Shown here: piece by piece, positions 52,297 through 61,700 of the stretch
How the letters are laid out: each line of letters begins with the position of its first letter
Position numbering within the stretch: position 1 is the stretch's first letter
Origin: Echinicola vietnamensis DSM 17526
GTDB lineage: Bacteria; Bacteroidota; Bacteroidia; Cytophagales; Cyclobacteriaceae
DNA: 64,000 nucleotides
Assembly (NCBI RefSeq): GCF_000325705.1
Contig: NC_019904.1
Coordinates: forward strand, 4,528,001-4,592,000
Direction: 5' to 3'
Translations under genes and position numbers: made by a program
The notes under the pieces: generated by a model
What the model saw: the letters and a program-made list of their open reading frames with translations, nothing else
Told to the model about the DNA's origin: nothing
Databases searched by the model: none

Positions 52297-53469
52297 ATGG
52301 ATAAACGACAAGTATTGATCTTTGACACCACCTTAAGGGACGGAGAGCAAGTCCCTGGCTGTAAGTTGAACACCCCGCAAAAAATCGAAATTGCACGACA
52401 GCTGGAAAGTCTGGGCGTGGATGTGATCGAGGCAGGTTTTCCGATTTCCAGTCCAGGAGACTTTAAATCAGTCGTAGAAATTTCTAAAAGCGTTTCTGAA
52501 CCGATCATCTGTGGCCTTTCCCGTGGCGTGGCCAAGGACATAGAAGTGGCTGCTGAAGCCCTAAAATATGCCAAAAGACCTCGAATTCACACAGGAATCG
52601 GTACTTCCCCTTCCCATATCAAATATAAATTTAAGAGTACGCCTGATCAGATCCTGGAACGGGCCGTAGCAGCTGTAAAACATGCCAAATCTTTTGTAGA
52701 AGACGTCGAGTTCTATGCCGAAGACGCCGGAAGAACAGACAACGAATACCTTGCTCGCATTTGCGAAGCAGTGGTCAAAGCCGGTGCTACCGTCCTAAAC
52801 ATTCCTGACACCACTGGCTACTGCCTGCCAGATGAATACGGTGCCAAGATAAAATACCTCATGGACAATGTAAAGGGCATAGAGAATGTCATCATCTCGG
52901 CCCACTGCCATAATGACCTCGGACTCGCCACTGCCAACTCCATATCTGCCGTTATGAACGGAGCACGCCAAATCGAATGTACCATCAACGGCATTGGAGA
53001 AAGAGCCGGCAACACCTCTCTTGAGGAAGTCGCCATGATCATGAAACAGCACCCTAGACTCAACGTCTATAATAAAATCAATTCCAGACTGCTAAACCCG
53101 ATCTCCAGACTCGTTTCTGAACGTATGGGAATGCACGTGCAGCCCAATAAGGCCATCGTAGGGTCGAATGCCTTTGCCCACTCTTCCGGTATTCACCAAG
53201 ACGGTGTCATCAAAAACCGCGAAACTTACGAAATCATTGACCCGGAAGAAGTAGGGGTAACCGAATCCATGATTGTCCTAACGGCTAGAAGTGGTAGAGC
53301 GGCATTGGCTTTCAGGCTCCATAAAATTGGTTATACCATTACCAAGCTTCAGTTGGATGACATCTACCAACTTTTCCTTGAACATGCCGATATGAAAAAA
53401 GAAATTACCGATGAAGATCTTCATGAAATCATGAAAGTCTCCAGCGTCCCTGGAAACGTGGAAGCTTAA
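52297..53469 (+). CDS. leuA: 2-isopropylmalate synthase, short form without regulatory domain
   Basis: 390 residues. The catalytic HMGL-like TIM barrel begins [34 protein letters not shown] supplies the metal-binding His pair, and [16 protein letters not shown] is the signature region. The subdomain about 300-390 ([17 protein letters not shown] onward) is present. The C-terminal LeuA dimer/allosteric domain (about 120 residues in 510-520-residue enzymes) is missing; the stop is followed at once by a clean terminator, so this is a natural short form. It condenses acetyl-CoA and 2-oxoisovalerate for leucine synthesis. No leuBCD lies alongside; citramalate- or homocitrate-synthase activity is an alternative. 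Confidence 0.85.
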   Translation: MDKRQVLIFDTTLRDGEQVPGCKLNTPQKIEIARQLESLGVDVIEAGFPISSPGDFKSVVEISKSVSEPIICGLSRGVAKDIEVAAEALKYAKRPRIHTGIGTSPSHIKYKFKSTPDQILERAVAAVKHAKSFVEDVEFYAEDAGRTDNEYLARICEAVVKAGATVLNIPDTTGYCLPDEYGAKIKYLMDNVKGIENVIISAHCHNDLGLATANSISAVMNGARQIECTINGIGERAGNTSLEEVAMIMKQHPRLNVYNKINSRLLNPISRLVSERMGMHVQPNKAIVGSNAFAHSSGIHQDGVIKNRETYEIIDPEEVGVTESMIVLTARSGRAALAFRLHKIGYTITKLQLDDIYQLFLEHADMKKEITDEDLHEIMKVSSVPGNVEA

Positions 53470-53491
53470 TCACTGAAGATCAATTATCCAT

Positions 53492-53529
53492 AAAAAAATC
53501 CAGCAGGTTGATTCCTGCTGGATTTTTTT
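53492..53529. terminator. Bidirectional intrinsic terminator between leuA and ffh
   Basis: AAAAAAATCCAGCAGG (53492-53507) and CCTGCTGGATTTTTTT (53514-53529) form a perfect 16-bp stem with a 6-nt loop and T-runs on both strands. It sits between convergent genes, 22 bp after the leuA stop. Confidence 0.93.
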
Positions 53530-53554
53530 ATAAAATTTGAATTAGTATTTTTTA

Positions 53555-54895
53555 CTATTTGCCTCCCATATTGTTAGGCATAAGGTTTCCCAATGCACGC
53601 TGGGCACCTCCCATTTTATTCATTTGCTTCATCATCTTTCTCATGTCCCGGAATTGCTTCATAAGGTTATTGACCTCTTGAATAGACCTGCCGCTTCCAT
53701 CTGCAATTCGTTTTCTCCTACTTCCATCGATCACATCAGGGTTCTCTCTTTCCAATGGGGTCATACTCCTGATGATGGCTTCTATGGGTTTGAAAGAATC
53801 ATCGTCTATATCCAGGCCTTTGATCATTTTCCCCATCCCTGGGATCATACCCATCAAATCCTTTAGATTCCCCATCTTTTTGATCTGCTCTATTTGGGAA
53901 AGGAAATCATCAAAATTAAACTGGTTCTTACGGATTTTGGCATTGATCCGCTTGGCTTCGTCTTCGTCAAAACTCTGCTGTGCTTTCTCCACCAAAGACA
54001 CCACATCTCCCATCCCCAGGATCCTTTGGGCCATCCTGTCCGGGTAGAACACGTCCAGGTTTTCCATTTTTTCGCCTGTGGAAATAAACTTGATTGGCTT
54101 ATCCACGACGTGACGGATGGAAATGGCGGCACCACCACGGGTATCACCATCCAGTTTGGTCAGTACTACCCCATCAAAATCCAATCGCTCATCAAAGGTC
54201 TTTGCAGTATTTACCGCATCCTGACCAGTCATGGAGTCTACGACGAAAAGTGTCTCGGCAGGATCTAGGTTTTCCTTCAAGTCCGAGATCTCATTCATCA
54301 TCTGTTCATCGACCGCAAGACGACCTGCCGTATCGACGATGACGTTTTTCTTTCCGTTCTTTTTGGCGTATGCAATGGCTTTGGAAGCAATATCCAAAGC
54401 GTTTTTATTTTCTGGTTCAGCGTAAACCTCTACTCCGATCTGCTCACCCAAAGTCTTCAGCTGCTCAATGGCCGCAGGACGATAAATATCACAGGCTACC
54501 AAAAGCACCTGGCGTCCTTGTTTCTTCAGGTGCGTGGCCAGCTTACCTGAGAAGGTGGTTTTACCAGAACCTTGGAGCCCTGAGATCAAAATCACATTGG
54601 GATCACCCTTGAGGTTGATGTCCTCTTTGGTTCCCCCCATCAGTTTGGTCAGCTCTTCCTGCGTAATCTTAACGAGTAACTGGCCCGGAGAAACAGAGAT
54701 CAATACATCCCTTCCAAGTGCCTCGCTCTTGATCGTATCAGTAACCTCCTTCGCTACTTTATAGTTTACGTCTGCATCGATCAACGCCCTACGGATTTCC
54801 TTTACGGTGGTCGCGACATTGATTTCGGTAATCTTACCGGTCCCCTTAAGGGTCTTAAACGCTCTATCTAGTTTATAACTAAGATTATCAAACAT
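53555..54895 (-). CDS. ffh: Signal recognition particle protein Ffh (SRP54)
   Basis: 446 residues, normal length. N domain 1-90. The G domain has LISGLQGSGKTTFSGKLA (G1), VACDIYRPAAIEQLKTLG, VIVDTAGRLAVDEQMM (G3) and VVLTKLDGDTRGGAAIS (G4). GDVVSLVEKAQ leads into the Met-rich M domain (about 325-446) with MGMIPGMGKMI and the RKRIADGSGRSIQEVNNLMKQF-type RNA-binding motif (quoted in part), ending NLMPNNMGGK. It binds signal sequences of inner-membrane proteins on the ribosome and works with 4.5S RNA and FtsY. The FtsY gene is not in the window. Transcribed alone. Confidence 0.96.
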   Translation of the reverse strand: MFDNLSYKLDRAFKTLKGTGKITEINVATTVKEIRRALIDADVNYKVAKEVTDTIKSEALGRDVLISVSPGQLLVKITQEELTKLMGGTKEDINLKGDPNVILISGLQGSGKTTFSGKLATHLKKQGRQVLLVACDIYRPAAIEQLKTLGEQIGVEVYAEPENKNALDIASKAIAYAKKNGKKNVIVDTAGRLAVDEQMMNEISDLKENLDPAETLFVVDSMTGQDAVNTAKTFDERLDFDGVVLTKLDGDTRGGAAISIRHVVDKPIKFISTGEKMENLDVFYPDRMAQRILGMGDVVSLVEKAQQSFDEDEAKRINAKIRKNQFNFDDFLSQIEQIKKMGNLKDLMGMIPGMGKMIKGLDIDDDSFKPIEAIIRSMTPLERENPDVIDGSRRKRIADGSGRSIQEVNNLMKQFRDMRKMMKQMNKMGGAQRALGNLMPNNMGGK

Positions 54896-55155
54896 GGGTT
54901 CTTTCCTTCTATTTTACTGCAAAAATACAATAAATAAATTTCTATCGAAGGCCTAGGTTATTTATTCGCCCAATTCTTTTGATTTCTGGCTCCATTTTTC
55001 TGTATCTAGACAAATCCCCCACCAAAAAACAATTCTCCCAACCCCATCAAACAGGATAAACACTCCCTTCAACCCAAACTGGCAATTTAAATTTGATATA
55101 GGTAATATTCACAAGATCAAAAGCAAAATATGATTTCCAAACGTTCATTTACATT

Positions 55156-55195
55156 ATAAAACAAAAAATACCGTAATCACGGTATTTTGTTTTAT
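55156..55195. terminator. Strong hairpin upstream of ffh (terminator-like)
   Basis: ATAAAACAAAAAATACCGT (55156-55174) pairs with ACGGTATTTTGTTTTAT (55179-55195) around a 4-nt loop, with a two-base bulge. The T/A-rich outer arms give it terminator character on both strands. No open reading frame ends nearby on either strand. Confidence 0.65.
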
Positions 55196-55321
55196 GAAAT
55201 TATCTCGTACCTTAGAAGTACTGTTTCACTTTTTTATATCTCGAAGTAATAAAAATTACTTAACTTTTAATTTTTAATCCTTAAAAAGAAAAACCGCTGG
55301 TTTGATCAGCGGTTTTTTTTG
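55196..55321 (+). ncRNA. Candidate small RNA ending at an intrinsic terminator
   Basis: AAAAACCGCTG (55290-55300) and CAGCGGTTTTT (55308-55318), followed by further T to 55321, make a textbook plus-strand terminator. There is no coding frame for at least 390 bp upstream. Between it and the hairpin at 55156-55195 are two more small stems, GTAC/GTAC (55207-55221) and AAGTAA/TTACTT (55244-55261). A short transcript ending here is plausible. I could not identify a consensus promoter or a known RNA family, so the 5' end given is a guess. Confidence 0.35.
55290..55321 (+). terminator. Intrinsic terminator with no upstream gene
   Basis: An 11-bp stem AAAAACCGCTG/CAGCGGTTTTT with 7-nt loop GTTTGAT and an unbroken T-run. 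It ends whatever is transcribed rightward from the ffh upstream region, and would shield repeat copy C from read-through. Confidence 0.85.
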
Positions 55322-55338
55322 CGCTTGGCCTTAAGATT

Positions 55339-55989
55339 GGATTAAGCGGTAAAGCTTGGGGCAATTTACACCATAATGAAAATTGGTGGTTCCCCCAGGG
55401 CAAACACTTTTTAACTATTAGTAAAGAGATGTCAGCCTGAATTAAAGGACTTCAAGGGGCTAAAAGTGATTTCCCTGATGGTTTTCAAGTTTGGCAAACG
55501 CATTTAGTGCTAATTTCGTGTAAAGGAGCTATCATCCGTGCCGCTGGCACTCCTTCGGGAGGTTAAAGAGTGCTTAAGTTCCTGCGGATGAATCCACAGG
55601 TTACAAAATTTATCGTGCCGCTGGCACTTTGCCCCGATTTGTACATTGGAAACTGCAGTAGCCTATGGTGCCGAATGGCGGAATAGGCTGAGAGTGATTA
55701 GTTGATTTGGATCGTACAAGGCGTCGCAGCTATCTGCTCATGCAAAATGGTTGGCTTGGTTGAGGTTAAACCCTGAATACGCGCTGGCAACTGAGCATCC
55801 TGCCTAATCCGCCCTTGGCGAAGGGGCATATAGAAGGAGCAAGTGACAACCTACATCAAAAATGATTGCACACAAAAGGGTAAGTTCCGTAGGAACGGCA
55901 GATATAAATGCAAATAGGATTTTTTTTAAAAGGCGTTTGCCCTGTGGAGGAAGTCCATCGTTTTAACGGTATGAAATTTTCTTTTATAA
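55339..55989 (+). repeat. Dispersed repeat, copy C (core 55396-55944)
   Basis: The core runs from CAGGGCAAACACTTTTTAA (55396-55414) to TTAAAAGGCGTTTGCCCTG (55926-55944), 549 bp against 553 bp in copy B. It is similar along its whole length and in the same orientation. The left flank GGATTAAGCGGTAAAGCTTG and the right flank CCATCGTTTTAACGGTATGA are shared with B. The same modules occur: CGTGCCGCTGGCACT twice (near 55536 and 55614) and AGTTCCGTAGGAACGGCAGA near 55882. Small indels between B and C break any frame, arguing against coding. I saw no transposase gene in it. Confidence 0.85.
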
Positions 55990-56157
55990 GAACATGTCAA
56001 CATTCATCCCCACAGAAATATTGCTTGATCCCATTGATCATCAAGAAGGGGTTTACCGTAGTGCTGAGCTGGGCTTTCAGCCTGAAAGGAACTTATAATT
56101 GCTTTGTCATGGAGCCTTGATGGTGCATCATTGCTCCGAAAAATAAAAAATTGCGCC

Positions 56158-56685
56158 CTAGTACTTACGATTTAGGATTTCAGAAACCACTACGGCATCT
56201 TTCAGCGTTTGCGGATCTTTTAACATCCTTCGATAGCGATTGGTCCCTTTTTTATCCTCGGCCACATCCTCTACTTCTTTCAATAGTTTTTCATCATCGT
56301 GGAGATCCACTTGGTCGTCCAGCTTCACCAACTTTTCACCATGCGTGGCATGATCTGCCTGATAGGTCCCCTCATAATACTGTGTTTCTGGCTTAGGACG
56401 CTCTTGGGCTGGGATTTTCTCCAGTACTTCATTGGTGGTTTTGGGCGGTGCTGGGGCTTCCTTCCTGGATTTTTGTCCAGCCTTCTCCAAGTCTGACTGC
56501 CGCTCCTGCTGATCTTGGCGGATTTCTTTAAGCAGTTCTTCAAAAGAAACAGGCTTGCGAGGCATTTCCTCTCCTTCCGGTAAGTCCACATCCTCCTGCC
56601 CTTTGTCCTTTTTCTTTTTGGTCAAAGCCTGGATCACAAAAAACACAATGGTCAAAATGATATATATCAGCGTTCCGTTGTCCAC
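56158..56685 (-). CDS. Hypothetical protein with one N-terminal membrane helix
   Basis: 175 residues. A single helix MDNGTLIYIILTIVFFVIQ near the start is followed by a Lys-rich stop-transfer segment ALTKKKKDKG. The rest is a highly charged, probably flexible cytoplasmic domain (FEELLKEIRQDQQERQSD, EAPAPPKTTNEV, DDQVDLHDDEKLLKEVEDVA). The C-terminus MLKDPQTLKDAVVVSEILNRKY (in part) is hydrophobic-patterned and looks like a conserved binding helix. I recognise it only as a type of Bacteroidota membrane-anchored hypothetical protein. No enzyme motif. It is transcribed alone, upstream of a region altered by mobile DNA. Confidence 0.75.
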   Translation of the reverse strand: MDNGTLIYIILTIVFFVIQALTKKKKDKGQEDVDLPEGEEMPRKPVSFEELLKEIRQDQQERQSDLEKAGQKSRKEAPAPPKTTNEVLEKIPAQERPKPETQYYEGTYQADHATHGEKLVKLDDQVDLHDDEKLLKEVEDVAEDKKGTNRYRRMLKDPQTLKDAVVVSEILNRKY

Positions 56686-56892
56686 AAATTCATTGTTTTG
56701 GTCTCAAGCAAGGTACGAAAAAAACCTAAATCAAACCATCTCAAACAAATTCCCATTAAAGAAGTATAAAAGGCCAGTTCATCCCTTTGCTATATTCGCC
56801 CCATAAAATCAATTTTGTGCGAAAATATGCTGTGATCGTATCCGCTTACATAGTGGAATTCTCCAATTGAGTAAAGAAAGGACCTCCCTTAG

Positions 56893-57060
56893 ACCCGCAT
56901 TATGCATTAGCCTATCTATTGCGACCTGAAACTACTTCAAAATCAGTCGCTTCGCTGCTGTTTTCGACTTCACCATAGCGATGCTATGATTTAATCTCCA
57001 AACAGCCTGATTTCCTTGTAGTTTCAACTCTCATTACGATTCCTAATGCATAAAGCGGGT
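56893..57060. repeat. 168-bp palindromic element with nested stems
   Basis: The outer arms ACCCGCATTATGCATTAG (56893-56910) and CTAATGCATAAAGCGGGT (57043-57060) match at 17 of 18 positions. Inside, GAAACTAC (56928-56935) pairs with GTAGTTTC (57018-57025). AGTCG/CGACT pair at 56945-56969, and CATAGC/GCTATG around GAT at 56974-56988. The result is a long arm with two inner hairpins. It has no coding frame of note and no transposase. Its layout fits a non-autonomous mobile element (MITE) or a structured RNA. I recall similar intergenic sequences in related genomes, but cannot verify this. Confidence 0.65.
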
Positions 57061-57239
57061 TGAAATGTTGATTTACGGGGAATGCCTTCTCCCGCTAACC
57101 TTTTGTCAGGCTTCTCTCCCACTTTTTATTTAGAAGAATCATCCTCATCCAGCGCTTTACCCTAAGTGCTTTTAAAAATTCACCCCCCAGTAGCCGGATA
57201 CATTTTGTTCACTATTTTGACAAATAGCCAGATTTTATA

Positions 57240-57246
57240 TCCTTTT
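57240..57246. repeat. Target-site duplication, left copy (TCCTTTT)
   Basis: TCCTTTT directly flanks the left inverted repeat of the IS and recurs exactly at 58659-58665 beyond the right inverted repeat. A 7-bp duplication marks a simple transposition event. Confidence 0.8.
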
Positions 57247-58658
57247 TCATTGGTGTCCGGTAAAAAATAAATGAAAGAGGGCCAGTCCATTGCTGAACCA
57301 GCCCATTGTGGCTACTTTTGAGTTACGACACAAAAAAGTTAAGCCATGGGCAAAAGTAGTAATTTTAGCGGACAGCCGATATTCAATCAGTTAATAAAGT
57401 TCATTGACAAGGGGGAGGTAAGGGAGATAGCCCGCAGGCATAATGCGGAGCGTTATGTGAAGAAGTTCACGACTTATAACCACTTGATAGTAATGCTGTT
57501 TGTAGCATTTGAGGGCTATCATTCCATTCGTGAGACACTTGTCGGTTTGTTGGCCAATGCCCATAGATTGGCCCATTTGGGTCTGAACTATGTGGTAAGG
57601 CGGAGTACGTTATCAGAAGCCAACAAACGACGTGTGAGCGATGTGTTCGCCGATATATACATGAGTGTGTACCAAAGGCATGGTGACAGTTTAACGGACA
57701 GCCGGTTGAAGGATGCTGATATGAAGAGGCTCTATATTATGGATTCTACCACCATTAGTCTGTTCAAGGATATTCTCAAGGGAGTAGGCAGGAACCCTAA
57801 AACGGGCAAAAAGAAAGGAGGTATTAAGGCCCACACCATCATCAGGGCGAGTGACCATGTTCCTTATCTTGTCCGTTACAGTGCGGCTGTCCGACATGAC
57901 CATACCTTCCTGGATGAGGTTTTCAACCTGCCCGGGGGCTCTATCATCACTTTTGATAAGGGATATGTGGATTATGGAAAATATGAGGTCCTGACCGAAA
58001 GCGGGATATGGTATGTGACCAGGTTAAAAGACAATGCTGTCTATCAGGCCCGAAAGGAGTTTAATATTCCTGATCAGGCAGATTCCGGAGTACTCAAGGA
58101 TGAAGAAATCATCTTACGATATGGCAAGAACAAGCAACAGGAGCACCGTTCCAGGAGAATAGCCTATTGGGACAGCAAAAGTGAACGCCTGTTTGAGTTC
58201 ATTACCAATAATTTTGAGATGGCAGCAGAGAAGATAGCACTCATCTATAAAAGACGCTGGCAGATAGAGCTATTATTCAAACAGCTTAAGCAGAACTTCC
58301 CTTTAAAGTACTTCTTGGGCGACAATGAAAATGCCATAGAAATACAGATATGGTCGGCCATGTTGGCCAATCTCCTTTTGACCTTGATCAAAAGCCAGGT
58401 CAAAAGGAAATGGGCTTTCTCCAACTTGGTATCCCTGGTCAGACAGCAATTAATGAATTATATCAGCTTGTATAGGTTCCTGGAGGATCCGGAAGGAAGC
58501 TGGAGAGCCATCATACAAGAAGATATTTTGAAAAATCAAAACACACTGTTCCCTGAGATGAGGGGGGCTTGCTCCTGACAAAAACCAAGTAACCGCTTTA
58601 TAATCAGTAGGTTGAGAATTGAATTTAACTAATATCCGGGTTTACCGGACAACAATGA
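57247..58658 (+). mobile_element. IS4-family insertion sequence, intact (1412 bp)
   Basis: The left end TCATTGGTGTCCGGTAAA (57247-57264) and right end TTTACCGGACAACAATGA (58641-58658) are inverted repeats matching at 17 of 18 positions. Between them is one complete transposase gene on the plus strand, with 99 bp before and 80 bp after it. The flanks are a perfect 7-bp direct repeat, TCCTTTT. All parts needed for transposition appear intact, which suggests a recent insertion. It lies between a minus-strand hypothetical gene and smc. Confidence 0.9.
57346..58578 (+). CDS. IS4-family transposase with DUF4372 N-terminal domain
   Basis: 410 residues. The N-terminal DUF4372 domain (about 5-80, FNQLIKFIDKGEVREIARRH) is typical of Bacteroidota IS4 elements. 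DDE catalytic residues are visible: Asp133 in YIMDSTTISLF, Asp204 in ITFDKGYVDYG and Glu308 in the YKRRWQIELLFKQLKQ motif, which fits the IS4 Y-x2-R-x3-E-x6-K signature. The frame is unbroken from the ATG at 57346 to the stop. It would cut and rejoin the element's ends. The short distance from the left inverted repeat means its promoter is likely inside the IS end. Confidence 0.93.
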   Translation: MGKSSNFSGQPIFNQLIKFIDKGEVREIARRHNAERYVKKFTTYNHLIVMLFVAFEGYHSIRETLVGLLANAHRLAHLGLNYVVRRSTLSEANKRRVSDVFADIYMSVYQRHGDSLTDSRLKDADMKRLYIMDSTTISLFKDILKGVGRNPKTGKKKGGIKAHTIIRASDHVPYLVRYSAAVRHDHTFLDEVFNLPGGSIITFDKGYVDYGKYEVLTESGIWYVTRLKDNAVYQARKEFNIPDQADSGVLKDEEIILRYGKNKQQEHRSRRIAYWDSKSERLFEFITNNFEMAAEKIALIYKRRWQIELLFKQLKQNFPLKYFLGDNENAIEIQIWSAMLANLLLTLIKSQVKRKWAFSNLVSLVRQQLMNYISLYRFLEDPEGSWRAIIQEDILKNQNTLFPEMRGACS

Positions 58659-58665
58659 TCCTTTT
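58659..58665. repeat. Target-site duplication, right copy (TCCTTTT)
   Basis: Exact copy of 57240-57246, directly outside the right inverted repeat. Confidence 0.8.
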
Positions 58666-58723
58666 TGAAATTCCTGACCTATCCCCCATGAGCTGCCGCT
58701 GGCTCTACTAACCTGACCTTCCA

Positions 58724-58754
58724 TTTGCTTATTGCCCCGAACTGATTAATTTTG
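58724..58754 (+). promoter_or_regulatory. Bacteroidota-type promoter of smc
   Basis: TTTG at 58724-58727 and TAATTTTG at 58747-58754 fit the -33 TTTG / -7 TAnnTTTG pattern of Bacteroidota primary sigma promoters, with 19 bp between. The -7 box ends 30 bp before the smc ATG. The IS right end lies about 60 bp upstream, so the promoter is not interrupted. Confidence 0.7.
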
Positions 58755-58784
58755 TTTGTCATATTCTATTTTAATTGAGCTTAT

Positions 58785-61700
58785 ATGCAGCTGACCAAGC
58801 TTGAGATCAAGGGTTTTAAGAGTTTTGGGGACAAAGTCACCATCCATTTTGACAAAGGCATTACCGGTATCGTAGGGCCTAACGGCTGTGGTAAGTCCAA
58901 TGTCGTGGATGCCATCCGCTGGGTCCTGGGAGAACAAAAAACCAGGATGCTGCGCTCTGACAAAATGGAAAATGTAATCTTTAACGGCACCAAAAACCGC
59001 AAACCGACCAACATGGCCGAGGTGTCGCTGACCTTTGAAAACACCAAAAACCTTCTGCCCACCGAATACACACATGTGACCATCACCAGACGGTACTATC
59101 GGTCAGGAGACAGCGAATACCTGCTCAACGGCATTGCTTGCCGCCTAAAAGACATCAACAACCTCTTCATGGACACGGGAATCCAGTCCAACAGTTATGC
59201 CATCATCGAACTCAAAATGATCGATGAACTGCTGAATGACAAGAACAATTCCCGTCGGGACCTCTTTGAGGAGGCGGCCGGTATCTCCAAATTCAAAACC
59301 CGCAAAAAAGAAACCCTTAAGAAGCTGGATGACACAGATGCTGACCTGGACCGGGTGGAAGATCTATTATATGAAATCGAAAAAAACCTAAAATCCCTGG
59401 AAAAGCAGGCCAAGCAAGCGGCAAAATATTTTGAAATCAAAAAGTCCTATAAAGCTTCCAGTATTGCGCTGGCCAAGAAAAGTGTCAAAACCCATACCGA
59501 TAACCTGATCAATACGAATGAAAAGATCACGGCAGAAAACGACCGTAAACTTCAGATAAACAACGAAATCACCACAAAAGAGGCAGAGCTCGAAAAATTC
59601 AAATCCGACCTCATCCATAAAGAAAAGCTTCTTTCCACTCGCCAAAAGACCTTAAACGAGCACGTAAACAAGATCAGGCAATTTGAAAGTGAAAAGAAGA
59701 TCAAAAACGAGCGGCTCCGTTTCTTGGAGGATCGAGCCCTAAAACTCCGGGAACAAATCGACCAAGACCGTAAGTCCAACGACCGTGCGGGCTTCAGCAT
59801 CCGCTCACTCGAACAAGAAAAAGAAGTCGCTGAAAAGCTTCTTGCCGAGAAAGAACTGACTGTTCAGGGGCTCAAAGAAGAATACGAGGAACAAAAATCT
59901 GCCCATGCCATTCAGCAGGAACGTCAAAAAGTTCTGAGCAAAGATTATGCATCCCGAAAAGACACGATCTACCAACTCAGCAAAGAACTGGAGATCAAAC
60001 AAATACAGCTATCATCTCTAAAACAGGAGCTCGAAAAAACGGCCTCTGATGACGATAGCCAAGAAGCGAACCTGGCATCATTTGAAGAAAGGATGGTGCT
60101 GCTCAAAGATGAACTGGACGCAAAAACCGACCAGCTCCAAAGGTTAAAATCACAAGAAGAAGATCAAAATCAGAAGATCGAAGATGCCAATCGCACGATT
60201 GAGCTGATCCGTGAAGAGGTCACCCAGCTAGGCAGAAAACTGGACGCCAAGCAAAACGAATTTAACCTGACCAAATCCTTGGTAGAGAACTTGGAAGGTT
60301 TTCCGGAAGCCATCAAATTTCTCAAGAAAAAATCAAGCTGGGGCAAGGACACTCCGCTGCTTTCCGACATTCTCACCACCAGTGAAAATTACCGTGTAGC
60401 CATCGAAAACTACCTCGAAAGCTACATGAACTATTACGTGGTGGAGACAGAAGCGCAGGCCATTGCTGCGGTAAACTTGCTGAGTGATGCTGCCCGGGGA
60501 AAAGCCAATTTCTTTGTTTTAGAGCACTTTGAGCGCTTCAGACCAGCTCAAAACAAGCTTTTCGCCAATGCCATTGCGGCAACGGAAATCATTGAGTTTG
60601 ACGAAAAATACAGCAAACTGATCAGCTATATCCTTGATGACGTCTATATCGTCAGAGGAGAAATCACCGATATCCCCCAGGACAATGACGCCATTTTCAT
60701 TACGGAGAGTGGCAAGTTTACCAAGCGTAAATTCAGCATTTCGGGGGGATCAGTTGGGCTTTTTGAAGGGAAACGAATCGGACGGGCCAAAAACCTGGAG
60801 AAGCTGGAAGTGGAGATAAAGGAACTTCATAAAAAAGTAAGTGCCGCCCGGTCAAACCTTGACAAGAACGTCAGCGACCTGATGAAGCTTAAAGAGGTTT
60901 CCTACAAAAAGGACATAGAAAACCTCCAAAGTGAAATCAGCGAGGTCAACCAGCAATATATCTCCATCAAAACCAAAAAAGAGCAGCTGGCAGAAATGCT
61001 TTCTACCAATGCCAATAAGCGGGAAGACATTTTGGAGAAAATAGAAAGCCTCAGCGCAGAAGTGGATGAAATAGGCCCAAAACTGCAAGAAGCCAAAGAT
61101 GGGTTTGACGGAATGGAAGAAGAACTGGAAATCATGAACGACCACTTGCTCCAGGAGGAGGAAAGTCTCGCCGTCCGTTCCAGCAATTATAACCAAGAAA
61201 ACATCCAGTACCATCAGCACCTGAACAAAGTCAACAGCTTGGAACAAGAGATTTCCTTTAAGAAAACGGCATTTGAAAACAGCAAGGACCGTATCGAAAA
61301 ATCGCAGGGAGAGCTCAGCAGCATTGATCAAGAAATCAAAGGCCTGCTGGACAACAATGAAATCAAGGACGATGAGCTGATCGAACTCTACACTGAAAAG
61401 GAAGCCATCGAAACGGGTGTAACCGAAGCAGAAAAAAATTACTATGCTTCCCGCGGAGATATTGACGAGATGGAAAAGGGCATACGAGCCATTTCCAAAC
61501 AAAAAGAGGGCATCGACACGATCATCATGGAGCTCCAAAACGCCCTAAATGAAATCAAACTCAAGCTTTCCAGCATGAAAGAACGGTTGAGTGTAGAGTT
61601 TGAAATAGACTTGGATGCCCTAATGGAAGAAGATCCCGAAGTGGACGAGGCCTATCAGGAAAAATCTACCGAACAAATTCGTGAGGAAGTCAGCAAGGCC

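Larger units (their letters stand above)
54896..56157. other. 1.26-kb non-coding region upstream of ffh
   Basis: No credible protein gene is present. The left 260 bp should hold the ffh promoter. Next come two strong hairpins at 55156-55195 and 55290-55321, listed separately with the possible small RNA between them. Repeat copy C fills 55339-55989. The last 170 bp before the stop of the 56158 gene contain imperfect inverted segments (CTTGAT.../ATCAAG near 56022-56044) but no gene. Confidence 0.5.
56686..57246. other. Intergenic region holding a palindromic element, left of the IS
   Basis: 561 bp with no gene. It contains the 168-bp inverted-repeat element (56893-57060). Its right end, TCCTTTT at 57240-57246, is the left copy of the IS target duplication. 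The first 100 bp should carry the promoter of the 56158 gene. Confidence 0.5.

Noticed and set aside
60852..61538. Long antisense frame (228 codons) within smc
   Set aside because: Mirror of coiled-coil coding bias; Phe/Leu-rich product with no domain.
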